From contig NZ_CP043908.1 of NCBI RefSeq assembly GCF_008630935.1, positions 558,001-622,000 on the forward strand: DNA of 64,000 bases. The letters are read 5' to 3'. The notes under the pieces are model-generated. The model was not told the DNA's origin, ran no database searches, and was given only the letters and a program-made list of their open reading frames with translations. Source of the stretch: Thermodesulfobacterium sp. TA1. GTDB taxonomy: Bacteria; Desulfobacterota; Thermodesulfobacteria; Thermodesulfobacteriales; Thermodesulfobacteriaceae. Both the position numbers and the translations under genes were made by a program. Numbering within the stretch: position 1 is the stretch's first letter; each line of letters opens with the position of its first letter. This document shows positions 49,323 through 57,622 of the stretch, one piece after another.

Positions 49323-51904
49323 GAAAATATGATTTTTCTGAGATAGAAAAGAAATGGCAAGAACTTTGGGAAAAACATAAGGTTTTTGAGGCAAAGACAG
49401 CCCCCTCTAAACCTAAATATTATGTTCTTGAGATGTTCCCTTATCCTTCAGGAAGGATACACATGGGTCATGTGAGGAATTATACCTTAGGGGACATCTT
49501 AGCCCGTGTAAAAAGGATGAAAGGTTATAATGTGCTCCATCCTATGGGATGGGATGCCTTTGGACTTCCTGCAGAAAACGCCGCCTTAAAACACGGGGTT
49601 CATCCTGCGAAATGGACCTATTCTAACATAGAGTACATGAAAAACCAACTTAAAAAGCTTGGTTTTAGTTATGACTGGAAAAGAGAATTGGCTACCTGCG
49701 ACCCAAACTACTATAAATTTGAACAAAGATTTTTTATCGAGATGTATGAGCGTGGGCTTGCTTATAGGAAGACTTCTTTGGTTAATTGGTGCCCTTCTTG
49801 TCATACTGTGCTTGCTAATGAACAGGTAGAAGATGGTGGTTGCTGGCGTTGTGGTACTGAGGTTACTTATAAAGAAATGGAAGGTTGGTTTTTAAAGATA
49901 ACCGCTTATGCAGAAGAACTCTTAAAGGATCTGGATGAGCTTGAGAAATATTGGCCTGAAAAGGTCATCGTGATGCAAAGAAACTGGATAGGAAAAAGTG
50001 AAGGGGCTGAAATTAAGTTTTTCCTTCCAGACATAGAAGAGGATTTGATAGTTTATACCACTCGTCCTGATACCCTTTATGGAGCAACCTTTATTTCTCT
50101 TTCTCCTGATCATCCTTTAGCTAAAAAATTGGCTGAAAAAAAAGGATTAACCCAAGTTTTAGACAAATTTATAGACAAGGTTAGAAAAGAAAGAAGAGAG
50201 ATCGAAGCTGGTATGGCAGAAAAAGAGGGTTTATTTTTGGAAAGTTATGCCGTTCATCCTCTAACCGGCGAAAAAATTCCTGTATACGCTGCTAATTTTG
50301 TGCTTATGGAATACGGAACAGGAGCTATTATGTGTGTTCCTGCTCATGATCAGAGAGACTTTGAGTTTGCTAAAAAATATGGCCTTCCTATAAAAGTGGT
50401 TATTCAACCAGAAGGGATAGAATTAAGCCCTGAAGACCTCAAAGAAGCCTATGAAAAACCTGGTATCATGGTAAATTCAGGTCCTTTTACAGGACTTCCA
50501 AGTATAGAAGGAAAGGCTAAAATAACCGCTTATCTTGAGGAAAAAGGTTTAGGTCGTAAAAAAACAACCTATAGGCTTAGGGATTGGGGGGTTTCAAGGC
50601 AAAGATATTGGGGTTGCCCTATTCCCATGATATACTGTGAGAATTGCGGTATCGTTCCTGAAAAAATTGAAAACCTTCCGGTAGTTTTACCTACAGATGT
50701 TCAGATAGACTTTACCGGTAGGTCTCCTTTACCTAATTTACCTGAGTTTGTTGATACCACCTGCCCTAAATGTGGTAGACCAGCAAAAAGAGAAACAGAT
50801 ACATTTGATACTTTTATGGAGTCCTCTTGGTATTTTGCAAGGTTTGCCTGTCCTGATTATCCTGAACCTTTTAACATAGAAGACCTTCATTACTGGTTAC
50901 CTGTAGATCAATATATCGGTGGGATAGAACATGCGATTTTGCATCTACTTTATTCCAGGTTTTTCACCAAGGTTTTGAGGGACCTTGGTTATTTTAATCT
51001 CAACGAGCCTTTTAAAAGCCTCCTTACTCAAGGGATGGTTATCAAAGAAACCTATAAATGTCCTGTGCATGGATGGGTTTATCCAGAGGAAGTTTCTCCT
51101 GAAGGAAAGTGTTTAAAGGATGGTTGTGGGCAGGACATTATTGTGGGTAAGTTTGAGAAGATGTCAAAAAGTAAGTGTAACGTAGTAGACCCAGATGTTA
51201 TGGTAAAGAAATATGGGGCAGATACTGTAAGACTTTTTATCTCCTTTGCCGCTCCTCCTGAAAAAGACCTTGAATGGAGTGACCATGGTATAGAGGGAGC
51301 TTATAGGTTTTTGAAAAGACTTTATAATCTTGTTTTAGAGTATGCTGAGGTTTTAAGAGAAATAGAATATACCTCCGAAGATTTTAGTGGGCTTGAGACA
51401 AGGTTAGTACCGCTTAGAAAAAAACTGCACAAAACCATCAAAAAAGTGTCTGAAGATTTTGAAAAAAGGCTTAGGTTTAACACAGGGATTGCTGCTATTA
51501 TGGAATTCTTAAATTTCCTTCAAGACCATTTAAATGATTTAGACCTCAATAACTTACAGCACAAAAAACTATTAAAAGAGTGTTTAGAGAAAGTAGTGCT
51601 TTTAATATCTCCTGTATGTCCTCATCTGGCTGAAGAGTTATGGCAAGAGCTTGGAAGAAAAGGTTTTGTTTCTTTAGAAAGATTTCCTGAATATGAAGAG
51701 GCTTGGCTACAGGACGAGACTTATATTCTTGTAGTTCAGGTTAACGGAAAGGTAAGAGATCAGTTAGAGGTTTCTGTTGAGGCCACCAAAGAAGAGATAG
51801 AAGCGATGATAAAGGAAAGGCCTAAGGTAAAAAAATATTTGGAGGGTAAAACCATAAAAAATGTGGTCTTTGTACCTAAGAAGCTTATTAATTTTGTGGT
51901 TTAG
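49319..51904 (+). CDS. leuS: leucyl-tRNA synthetase
   Basis: This 861-residue class-I synthetase has the HIGH-type motif in [14 protein letters not shown] (41-54), KMSKS at about 614-618, zinc motifs CPSC...CWRC and CENCG...CPKCG, an editing domain with [12 protein letters not shown] and the C-terminal anticodon domain. It joins leucine to tRNA-Leu and edits mischarged isoleucine-like residues. Length is normal for bacterial LeuRS. It overlaps the ferredoxin gene by 4 bp and the lptE start by 44 bp. Confidence 0.97.
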   Translation: MRKYDFSEIEKKWQELWEKHKVFEAKTAPSKPKYYVLEMFPYPSGRIHMGHVRNYTLGDILARVKRMKGYNVLHPMGWDAFGLPAENAALKHGVHPAKWTYSNIEYMKNQLKKLGFSYDWKRELATCDPNYYKFEQRFFIEMYERGLAYRKTSLVNWCPSCHTVLANEQVEDGGCWRCGTEVTYKEMEGWFLKITAYAEELLKDLDELEKYWPEKVIVMQRNWIGKSEGAEIKFFLPDIEEDLIVYTTRPDTLYGATFISLSPDHPLAKKLAEKKGLTQVLDKFIDKVRKERREIEAGMAEKEGLFLESYAVHPLTGEKIPVYAANFVLMEYGTGAIMCVPAHDQRDFEFAKKYGLPIKVVIQPEGIELSPEDLKEAYEKPGIMVNSGPFTGLPSIEGKAKITAYLEEKGLGRKKTTYRLRDWGVSRQRYWGCPIPMIYCENCGIVPEKIENLPVVLPTDVQIDFTGRSPLPNLPEFVDTTCPKCGRPAKRETDTFDTFMESSWYFARFACPDYPEPFNIEDLHYWLPVDQYIGGIEHAILHLLYSRFFTKVLRDLGYFNLNEPFKSLLTQGMVIKETYKCPVHGWVYPEEVSPEGKCLKDGCGQDIIVGKFEKMSKSKCNVVDPDVMVKKYGADTVRLFISFAAPPEKDLEWSDHGIEGAYRFLKRLYNLVLEYAEVLREIEYTSEDFSGLETRLVPLRKKLHKTIKKVSEDFEKRLRFNTGIAAIMEFLNFLQDHLNDLDLNNLQHKKLLKECLEKVVLLISPVCPHLAEELWQELGRKGFVSLERFPEYEEAWLQDETYILVVQVNGKVRDQLEVSVEATKEEIEAMIKERPKVKKYLEGKTIKNVVFVPKKLINFVV

Positions 51905-52397
51905 CCTTTTCCTTTTTTCTTGTGGTTATAGCGTTTATCAACGGCCTTTATATCTGAAGGAAGAATGGAAGACTATTTATATTCCTCCCTGGAAAAACTA
52001 CTCTTCTGAAACCTCCTTAGGTGAGTATGTAGCTTATGCATTAAGACATAAGTTTGCTCAAGGAAAGTTTTTGGTTCCTGTCTATGACCAAACTAAGGCA
52101 GATCTGGTTTTAAGAGGAGAAGTAAAAAAGATTTATTTTGACCCAGTCTCTTATGAAACCTTTTTGATTACTAAAGAAAGAAAGATCAATTTTGAGGGAG
52201 AATATCAGCTTATAGAACAAAAGACCGGAAAGGTTCTTTTAAAACGGACTATAAACCGTTATGAAATTTATCGTGTAAATCAATCAGAAGTAGTTACTTT
52301 TTTAGACCCTGGCAGAGAAGAAGCTTTAAAAGTTCTTTCTCAAGATTTAGCTGAGCTTATCCTTCAAGACATTATGTTTAATGAACTAAAACTTTAA
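51861..52397 (+). CDS. lptE: LPS-assembly lipoprotein LptE
   Basis: This 178-residue lipoprotein has a signal peptide with lipobox LFSCG, then [20 protein letters not shown] and a C-terminal region typical of LptE/RlpB. LptE plugs the LptD barrel to insert lipopolysaccharide in the outer membrane. In many bacteria lptE lies directly after leuS, as here; its start is within leuS by 44 bp. It fits with the heptose genes and msbA in the window. Sequence conservation in this family is low, so context adds to the call. Confidence 0.88.
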   Translation: MWSLYLRSLLILWFSLFLFSCGYSVYQRPLYLKEEWKTIYIPPWKNYSSETSLGEYVAYALRHKFAQGKFLVPVYDQTKADLVLRGEVKKIYFDPVSYETFLITKERKINFEGEYQLIEQKTGKVLLKRTINRYEIYRVNQSEVVTFLDPGREEALKVLSQDLAELILQDIMFNELKL

Positions 52398-52416
52398 ACA
52401 CTTTTTACCAAAGTTT
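52389..52416. terminator. inverted repeat between the converging lptE and PIN-like genes
   Basis: AAACTTT (52389-52395) and AAAGTTT (52410-52416) form a 7-bp stem overlapping the last codons of both genes, the sole candidate for a shared terminator. No clear T-run follows on either side. Confidence 0.3.
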
Positions 52417-52986
52417 AAACCCTTCTAAGGTTTCCTTTATGTCTTGCGGTTCAAGGTACCTTAGACCTAATTTGTCTGCCATGTTAAGGACTCCTCTATC
52501 TGCAGAAAGAACGAGGGCATCAAGCTCAAGGGCTAAAAGGATTATTTCTAAGTCTTCTTTACTGTCGACGATCCCTTCTCGTAAAACTTCTCTATATCTT
52601 CTTCTTAAAAATTTAAGAACCTCTTCAGGTTTTTTGTAGGTTGAGGCCTTCACTGCTTCTTCAGCTATCCTAAGCCCTTTGTTAATCCTATTTCTTAATT
52701 CTTCTATAAATTCATACATCAAAAAAGCAGGGATATAAAGTTCATACTTTTTAGGTGATTTAACTTTAAGCACAGACCTTGCTTTAGGCGGAAGCTTTAA
52801 ATGGCTAAGCATTCTTTTTAATTCTTCAAACACAGAGCTTGGAATATACACGTTTACTTCCCCTTCTAATTCAGCTACCATTAGAAGAAAGTTAGTAAAA
52901 GCTTCTGAAGGGTTTTCACCAAATTGTTTGTAAACATCTGGATTAGTAAAAATACTTGTATCTGGTACTAACCTCTCTTTTTCCAT
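52405..52986 (-). CDS. PIN-domain RNA ligase partner-type protein (UPF0278-like)
   Basis: This protein of 193 residues, from the ATG at 52986 with an AGAGGA site, has an upstream ATG at 53004 as alternative. It starts with LVPDTSIFTNPDVYKQFGEN, in which the Asp is the first acidic residue of the PIN fold, and has GIVDSKEDLEIILLALELDA and LVLSADRGVL with the remaining acidic residues. The VxDTSxFTNP start is that of the RNA ligase partner protein family, which is found mainly in archaea and Aquificae-type thermophiles beside an RNA ligase. No RNA ligase gene is in this window. A role in RNA repair or cleavage is inferred. Confidence 0.82.
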   Translation of the reverse strand: MEKERLVPDTSIFTNPDVYKQFGENPSEAFTNFLLMVAELEGEVNVYIPSSVFEELKRMLSHLKLPPKARSVLKVKSPKKYELYIPAFLMYEFIEELRNRINKGLRIAEEAVKASTYKKPEEVLKFLRRRYREVLREGIVDSKEDLEIILLALELDALVLSADRGVLNMADKLGLRYLEPQDIKETLEGFKLW

Positions 52987-53022
52987 GTTTTCCTCTTTTT
53001 GCATTGGTTTAGGTTGATGTTT

Positions 53023-54420
53023 TTAGTTCAATTCTATCTCCTCATATAGACTTGGAATGTATATTTCTGGAAATTTTTCTGGAAATTTTTCTGAGAGCAT
53101 TTTTTTAAAGATCTCCATTTTTTCAGGTTCTCCATGGACTAAAAATAGTTTTTTCACTTGGTCTAAACGAGAGAGCCAGTCTAACAATTCTTTTTGTCCC
53201 GCATGAGAAGAAAATCCGTTTATCGTATAAACCTTTAACCTTACAGGTAATTCCTCACCTAAAATATGGATTTTTTTAGCCCCATCTACGATAAATCTTC
53301 CCAGGGTTCCTTTAGGCTGAAACCCTACGAAAACTAAACTGCACTCAGGACGATAGATGTTGTTTCTTAAGTGGTGAAGAATTCTACCTCCAGTAATCGT
53401 CCCGTTTCCTGCGATTACTATAGCCCTTGATTTGACATTATTTATTTGTTTAGATTCTTCTACGTCTTCTGTAAAGACAAGATAAGGAAAATCAAACGGG
53501 TCTTTATGGGTAAAAATTTTATAGGCTTCTTCGTCAAAAAATTCGGGATTATCTTTAAAAATTCTGGTAGCTTTGATGGCAAGAGGACTGTCTAAAAAAA
53601 CTTGACACTGGGGAAGAAGCCCTTGTTCGTAAAACTCTCTTAAGGTGTAAAGGATTTCTTGAGCTCTTTCAAGGGCAAAGGTAGGAATAAAGACATTTCC
53701 ACCTCTTTTAAAGGTTTCAGTAATAGCCTCTAACAACTCCTGTTTAGATTCTTCAAAGGATTTATGGTCTCTATCGGCATAGGTAGTTTCTATACAGAGA
53801 AAATCTGTAGGCAAAGGATAGTCAAAATCTCTTACGATAGGTTTGTTTTTATTCCCCAAATCTCCAGAAAAGGTGATCTTTTGTTTAGTTTCTAAGTCTT
53901 CTATCTGAACAAAGCAAGAACCAAGGATATGACCTGCATCTTTAAACACGATTTTTATTCTGTCTTTTAAAATCAGCGGCTGATCAAAATTTATGATTAT
54001 TTTAAAAAAATTTAACGATTCTAACACGTCGTATTCGTCATAAAGAGGAGGGGGAGGAAGGTCTAACCCTTTTCTTACTGATTTTTTGTAAAGGGTTTTG
54101 TAGTGTTCTTTCATCACCTTAGCTGCGTCAAGAAGCATTATTTTAGCGATTTGAGCGGTGGGTTTGGTGCAGATGATTTTTCCTCTAAATCCTTCTTTTA
54201 CCAGAAGAGGAAGCCTTCCGCAGTGGTCTATATGGGCATGCGTAAGGATAAGATAAGAGACCTCCTTAGGGTCAAAAGGAAAGTGGTTTTGATTTTTTGA
54301 GCTTTCAAATCCTTGGAAAAGTCCACAGTCAACCAAGATTTTGGTGTTTCTTATGTCTAATAAGAAACAACTTCCTGTTACCCCTTCTGCCCCACCGTAA
54401 AAACCTATCTTTATACTCAT
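53023..54420 (-). CDS. metallo-beta-lactamase/beta-CASP RNA-processing exonuclease-like protein
   Basis: This 465-residue protein has MBL motifs in order, including THAHIDHCGRLPLLV (the HxHxDH motif), and SGDLGNKNKP with the bridging aspartate. A beta-CASP insert follows with motif A EtTYAD and motif C region. HSSHAGQKEL-like FSSHAGQKELLDWL and LVHGEPE close the protein. It belongs to the YSH1/CPSF-73-like group of predicted RNA nucleases found in bacteria and archaea. A stop 18 bp from the PIN gene start suggests an RNA-processing pair. Substrate unknown. It includes a short duplicated SEKFPEKFPE segment near the C-terminus. Confidence 0.9.
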   Translation of the reverse strand: MSIKIGFYGGAEGVTGSCFLLDIRNTKILVDCGLFQGFESSKNQNHFPFDPKEVSYLILTHAHIDHCGRLPLLVKEGFRGKIICTKPTAQIAKIMLLDAAKVMKEHYKTLYKKSVRKGLDLPPPPLYDEYDVLESLNFFKIIINFDQPLILKDRIKIVFKDAGHILGSCFVQIEDLETKQKITFSGDLGNKNKPIVRDFDYPLPTDFLCIETTYADRDHKSFEESKQELLEAITETFKRGGNVFIPTFALERAQEILYTLREFYEQGLLPQCQVFLDSPLAIKATRIFKDNPEFFDEEAYKIFTHKDPFDFPYLVFTEDVEESKQINNVKSRAIVIAGNGTITGGRILHHLRNNIYRPECSLVFVGFQPKGTLGRFIVDGAKKIHILGEELPVRLKVYTINGFSSHAGQKELLDWLSRLDQVKKLFLVHGEPEKMEIFKKMLSEKFPEKFPEIYIPSLYEEIELN

Positions 54421-54421
54421 T

Positions 54422-55213
54422 TTATCCTCCCATGTTTTCTAAGTTTTTTATCCGCTGAGGATGGGAGTAAACATTAAACCTTTCTCCTCGTAAAAAGCCT
54501 ATAAGAGTTAAACCTATTTTTTCTGCAAGCTCAACCGCTAAAGATGTGGGGGCACTACGGCTTATCAAAAAAGGTATTCTCCATCTTCCTACCTTCAGAA
54601 CCATGTCTGAAGAAACTCTACCACTTACAAGGATAAGCTTATCTTCTAAAGAAAGCCTCCTTAAAAGAGCGTAGCCTAAGACTTTATCTACAGCGTTATG
54701 TCTTCCTATGTCTTCTGTAAAGAAAAGTAGGTTTTCTTGATCACAAAGGGCTGCCGAATGAAACCCACCTGTAGTTTTAAAAAGTTCTGCCATCCTAACA
54801 AAAGTTTTAAATGAATTAAAAATAGATTGAATATCAACCTTAAAATCAAAGGTTTGATAAGGAGGTATTTCATTTAGAAAACTGTATGAGGCAAAACAGC
54901 CTGAGGTAAGAGTTTTAGAAGGAAGGTCTCCTTTTTCATAGGTATAGATTTTAACTATCAGTTCATCGTTTTTTTCGACAAATTCCAGTTCTTCTGGACA
55001 CCAAGAGTCTTTAATCAGATTTTCTGTAAGAATAAATCCTACTACCAATTCCTTAAGGTGCATCGGGGTTGCAGAAAGAGATAAAATTTCTTGGTCGTTA
55101 ATCAAAAGTTTTATCTTAGTTTCTACTGCGACCAAATCTTCAAGCTGAGAGATTTCTCCGGTGTTTTTTACTTTAAAGATTTTTTTTAGTTTGGTCGGTT
55201 GGATTAAGGACAT
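54422..55213 (-). CDS. fdhD: FdhD-like sulfurtransferase for molybdoenzyme maturation
   Basis: This 263-residue protein has the FdhD core: TPMHLKELVVGFILTENLI, TSGCFASYSF around the active cysteine, RHNAVDKVLGYALL and SGRVSSDMVLKVGRW. FdhD passes sulfur from a cysteine desulfurase to the molybdenum cofactor of formate dehydrogenase and relatives. In E. coli two cysteines (CxxC) are present at the active site; here only the first Cys is seen (SGCFAS), as in some other FdhDs. No formate dehydrogenase lies in the window; PsrA is a different molybdoenzyme. The next gene (PilB-like) ends on its start. Confidence 0.88.
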   Translation of the reverse strand: MSLIQPTKLKKIFKVKNTGEISQLEDLVAVETKIKLLINDQEILSLSATPMHLKELVVGFILTENLIKDSWCPEELEFVEKNDELIVKIYTYEKGDLPSKTLTSGCFASYSFLNEIPPYQTFDFKVDIQSIFNSFKTFVRMAELFKTTGGFHSAALCDQENLLFFTEDIGRHNAVDKVLGYALLRRLSLEDKLILVSGRVSSDMVLKVGRWRIPFLISRSAPTSLAVELAEKIGLTLIGFLRGERFNVYSHPQRIKNLENMGG

Positions 55214-57240
55214 TATCTAACGGTTACAGCAAGCACCTGCTTTAAGGTAGTTTCTCCTTTTAAAACCTTTATAATACCATCTTGTTTCAGGGTAGTAAAC
55301 CCTTTGTTGATAGCTAAATTTCTGATTTCATTAGCCGGCTTGTTTTTGATGATATAGTTTTTTAACTCTTCATCTGGTATAAGAAGTTCATGAATAGCTA
55401 TCCTACCTTTAAAGCCCGTATCGTTGCAGTTTGGACAACCTACAGGTTTAAAGAAAGTAGCCTGGTTAATTATTTCATCAGTTAAAGGTTTGGTTGGATG
55501 ATTTCCATACTCTCTTTTAATACGTTCTATTTCTTCTTCGTTAGGGGTGTAGGGTTGTTTACATTCTGGGCAAAGCCTTTTGGCAAGTCTTTGAGCAAGC
55601 ACCCCAAGTAAAGCGTCTGCAAAGTTAAAAGGGTCTATGCCCATCCCTAAAAGCCTGGTAACGGTTTCTGGAGCGCTGTTAGTATGTAAGGTACTTAAGA
55701 CTAAATGTCCGGTTAGAGAGGCTTCTATTAACGTGTGGGCAGTTTCTTCGTCTCTGGTTTCTCCTATCATGATGATGTCTGGGTCTGCCCTTAAGAAAGC
55801 TCTAAGCACCTTTGCAAAGGTTAAACCAATTTTAGGGTTAACCTGGACTTGACGAAGTCCTTCTTGTACGATTTCTACCGGATCTTCTGCTGTCCAGATC
55901 TTTTTATTAGGTTTGTTGAGATATTTTAAAGCGGCATGAAGGGTGGTAGTTTTTCCTGAACCAGTAGGACCAACCACTAAAATCAATCCATAAGGATAGT
56001 CTAAAATCTTTTTAAAGTTTTGATAGTTTTCTTCTGAAAGGTTTATTTCTTCTAAATTTTTAAATTCTATACCTCCTAAAATTCTCATTACTACATCTTC
56101 GTTGTTGTCTACCGTAGGGATGGTAGCTACCCTTATTTCAAACTCTTTACCTTCTTTAGTTCTAAATTTTATCTTTCCATCCTGAGGTAGTCTTTTTTCC
56201 GCTATATTAAGATTTGCCGTGATTTTAATACGGGAAATTACCTGTTTTTTTTGAGATTCAGGGATGGTGGTGTAATGGAAACATTCACCGTCCACCCTGA
56301 ACCTTACCTGAAGCCCCTTTTTTCCGGTTAAACTTTCCCAATGTATGTCTGAAGCCCTTTTTTTATAAGCCTCTTCTATAATATAGTTAACCAATTGAAC
56401 GATAGCACTATCTATTAACGCTAAATCTTCTGGCTCCTCTTCTTCTTGTACCTCTTCTATACCGATTTCTTCTGGTAAAGGAAAAGCCCCTTCTGAAAAA
56501 TAGTTATCTATAAGCGAGATAATGTCTTCTTTTATCGCAAAGCTTAAAACTATATTTTCAGAAGAAAGTTGAAGAACCTTTTTAACCTTTTCTATGCTTT
56601 CTTGATCTTCGATGTCATAACATACAAGATAGATACGACCGGTTTCTTTTTCTTTTAGAGGTATGCAGAGACAATCTAAAAAAAACTGTTTTTTTATACC
56701 TAAAACTTGAGATAATTTAGAATAGTTTTGGAAATTCCTTAAGTCAAAAACAGGTATTTGATAGGCATTTTTTACAGAGTCAAGGATTTCTAATTTAGGA
56801 ACTTTATATCGTTCTATCAAAAGGGATTCTATACTTTTGTTGGTCTCTAAACTTTCAGTATAAAGTTTTAAAAGTTCTTCTTGTGTAAGGTTGAGCTTTT
56901 TTAACACAAACTTGAGTTTTTCAAATTTTTTAAAAATCTGGAGTTTTTCTGATTTTTCTAAGTATTTAGGGTTAGAAGTAGAAATAAAAAGCTGTTTATA
57001 GAGGTTAAAGGCTTTTTGAAATTCATAAATTTTTTCACAAACTTGGGCAATCTTGTCTAAAAGAAAAATTTCTACTTCTTTAGTAAGTTGGTCCTTTTTT
57101 TGAAGAAGGTTTATTAGGGTATCTAAAAGCTCGTAAGGTTGAACTTTTAACTCATATTCTTCTAAGATTTTTTTAAAGACGATAAAATTGTTGAGATTAG
57201 CATAGAGTAAATCTTTTAATTCTTTTGTCGTCTTCTCCAT
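55213..57240 (-). CDS. type IV pilus / type II secretion ATPase (PilB/GspE family)
   Basis: This protein of 675 residues, taken from the ATG at 57240, starts MEKTTKELKDLL; the first ATG at 57300 would add 20 residues with no ribosome-binding site. An N-terminal helical part and an MshEN-type domain precede the motor ATPase. Walker A is GPTGSGKTTT, the Asp box and Walker B are PDIIMIGETRD, a His box follows, and the zinc tetracysteine motif is CPEC ... CPNC near 575-630. It powers pilus assembly or protein secretion at the inner membrane. Other pil/gsp genes are not present in the window. Confidence 0.88.
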   Translation of the reverse strand: MEKTTKELKDLLYANLNNFIVFKKILEEYELKVQPYELLDTLINLLQKKDQLTKEVEIFLLDKIAQVCEKIYEFQKAFNLYKQLFISTSNPKYLEKSEKLQIFKKFEKLKFVLKKLNLTQEELLKLYTESLETNKSIESLLIERYKVPKLEILDSVKNAYQIPVFDLRNFQNYSKLSQVLGIKKQFFLDCLCIPLKEKETGRIYLVCYDIEDQESIEKVKKVLQLSSENIVLSFAIKEDIISLIDNYFSEGAFPLPEEIGIEEVQEEEEPEDLALIDSAIVQLVNYIIEEAYKKRASDIHWESLTGKKGLQVRFRVDGECFHYTTIPESQKKQVISRIKITANLNIAEKRLPQDGKIKFRTKEGKEFEIRVATIPTVDNNEDVVMRILGGIEFKNLEEINLSEENYQNFKKILDYPYGLILVVGPTGSGKTTTLHAALKYLNKPNKKIWTAEDPVEIVQEGLRQVQVNPKIGLTFAKVLRAFLRADPDIIMIGETRDEETAHTLIEASLTGHLVLSTLHTNSAPETVTRLLGMGIDPFNFADALLGVLAQRLAKRLCPECKQPYTPNEEEIERIKREYGNHPTKPLTDEIINQATFFKPVGCPNCNDTGFKGRIAIHELLIPDEELKNYIIKNKPANEIRNLAINKGFTTLKQDGIIKVLKGETTLKQVLAVTVR

Positions 57241-57319
57241 ACTTTCTAATTTTATTAGACAATTTTTAAAATACAACCTCTTTTGGATAATAATTACCAT
57301 AAAAATTATCTTTAAAACC

Positions 57320-57347
57320 TTGACAAACTCAGAAAACCAGTTAGACT
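57320..57347 (+). promoter_or_regulatory. promoter of rpsU operon
   Basis: Consensus TTGACA (57320-57325), 16-bp spacer, TAGACT (57342-57347), 34 bp before the rpsU TTG start, with a strong AAGGAGG site in between. Confidence 0.6.
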
Positions 57348-57380
57348 AAACCAAAATTTTAAAAAAGGAGGGGTTATCTT

Positions 57381-57593
57381 TTGGCAGGGATAGTCGTTAA
57401 AGATGGAGAGTCTTTGGAGCAGGCTTTAAAAAGGTTTAAAAGACTGGTAGAAAAGACTAAAATACTTTCTGAGGTTAAAAAGAGAGAGTTTTACGAAAAG
57501 CCTGGGGTTAGACGTAGAAAAAAGATGCAGGCAGCCCGTAAAAAATTGATGAAAAAGCTTAAAAAGCTACAGCAAAAGGTTAAAGAAAAATAA
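57381..57593 (+). CDS. rpsU: 30S ribosomal protein S21
   Basis: This 70-residue basic protein shows the S21 pattern: [34 protein letters not shown] and a lysine/arginine-rich tail. It starts with TTG behind an AAGGAGG site. It acts in mRNA start-site selection on the small subunit. It is the first gene of the macromolecular-synthesis cluster, as in many bacteria (rpsU-dnaG-rpoD), with mutS2 inserted after it. Confidence 0.95.
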   Translation: MAGIVVKDGESLEQALKRFKRLVEKTKILSEVKKREFYEKPGVRRRKKMQAARKKLMKKLKKLQQKVKEK

Positions 57594-57622
57594 GTTTTAT
57601 TAGCTCTTAAATTTTTAAGGTT

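Noticed and set aside
53060-53100. Tandem 12-bp TTTCTGGAAATT repeat as a regulatory repeat
   Set aside because: It lies within the coding end of the beta-CASP gene and encodes a duplicated EKFP segment; it is a coding duplication, not a separate element.
57240-57300. Longer start of the PilB/GspE-like protein
   Set aside because: The extension MVIIIQKRLYF has no ribosome-binding site and is not part of the family's usual N-terminus.
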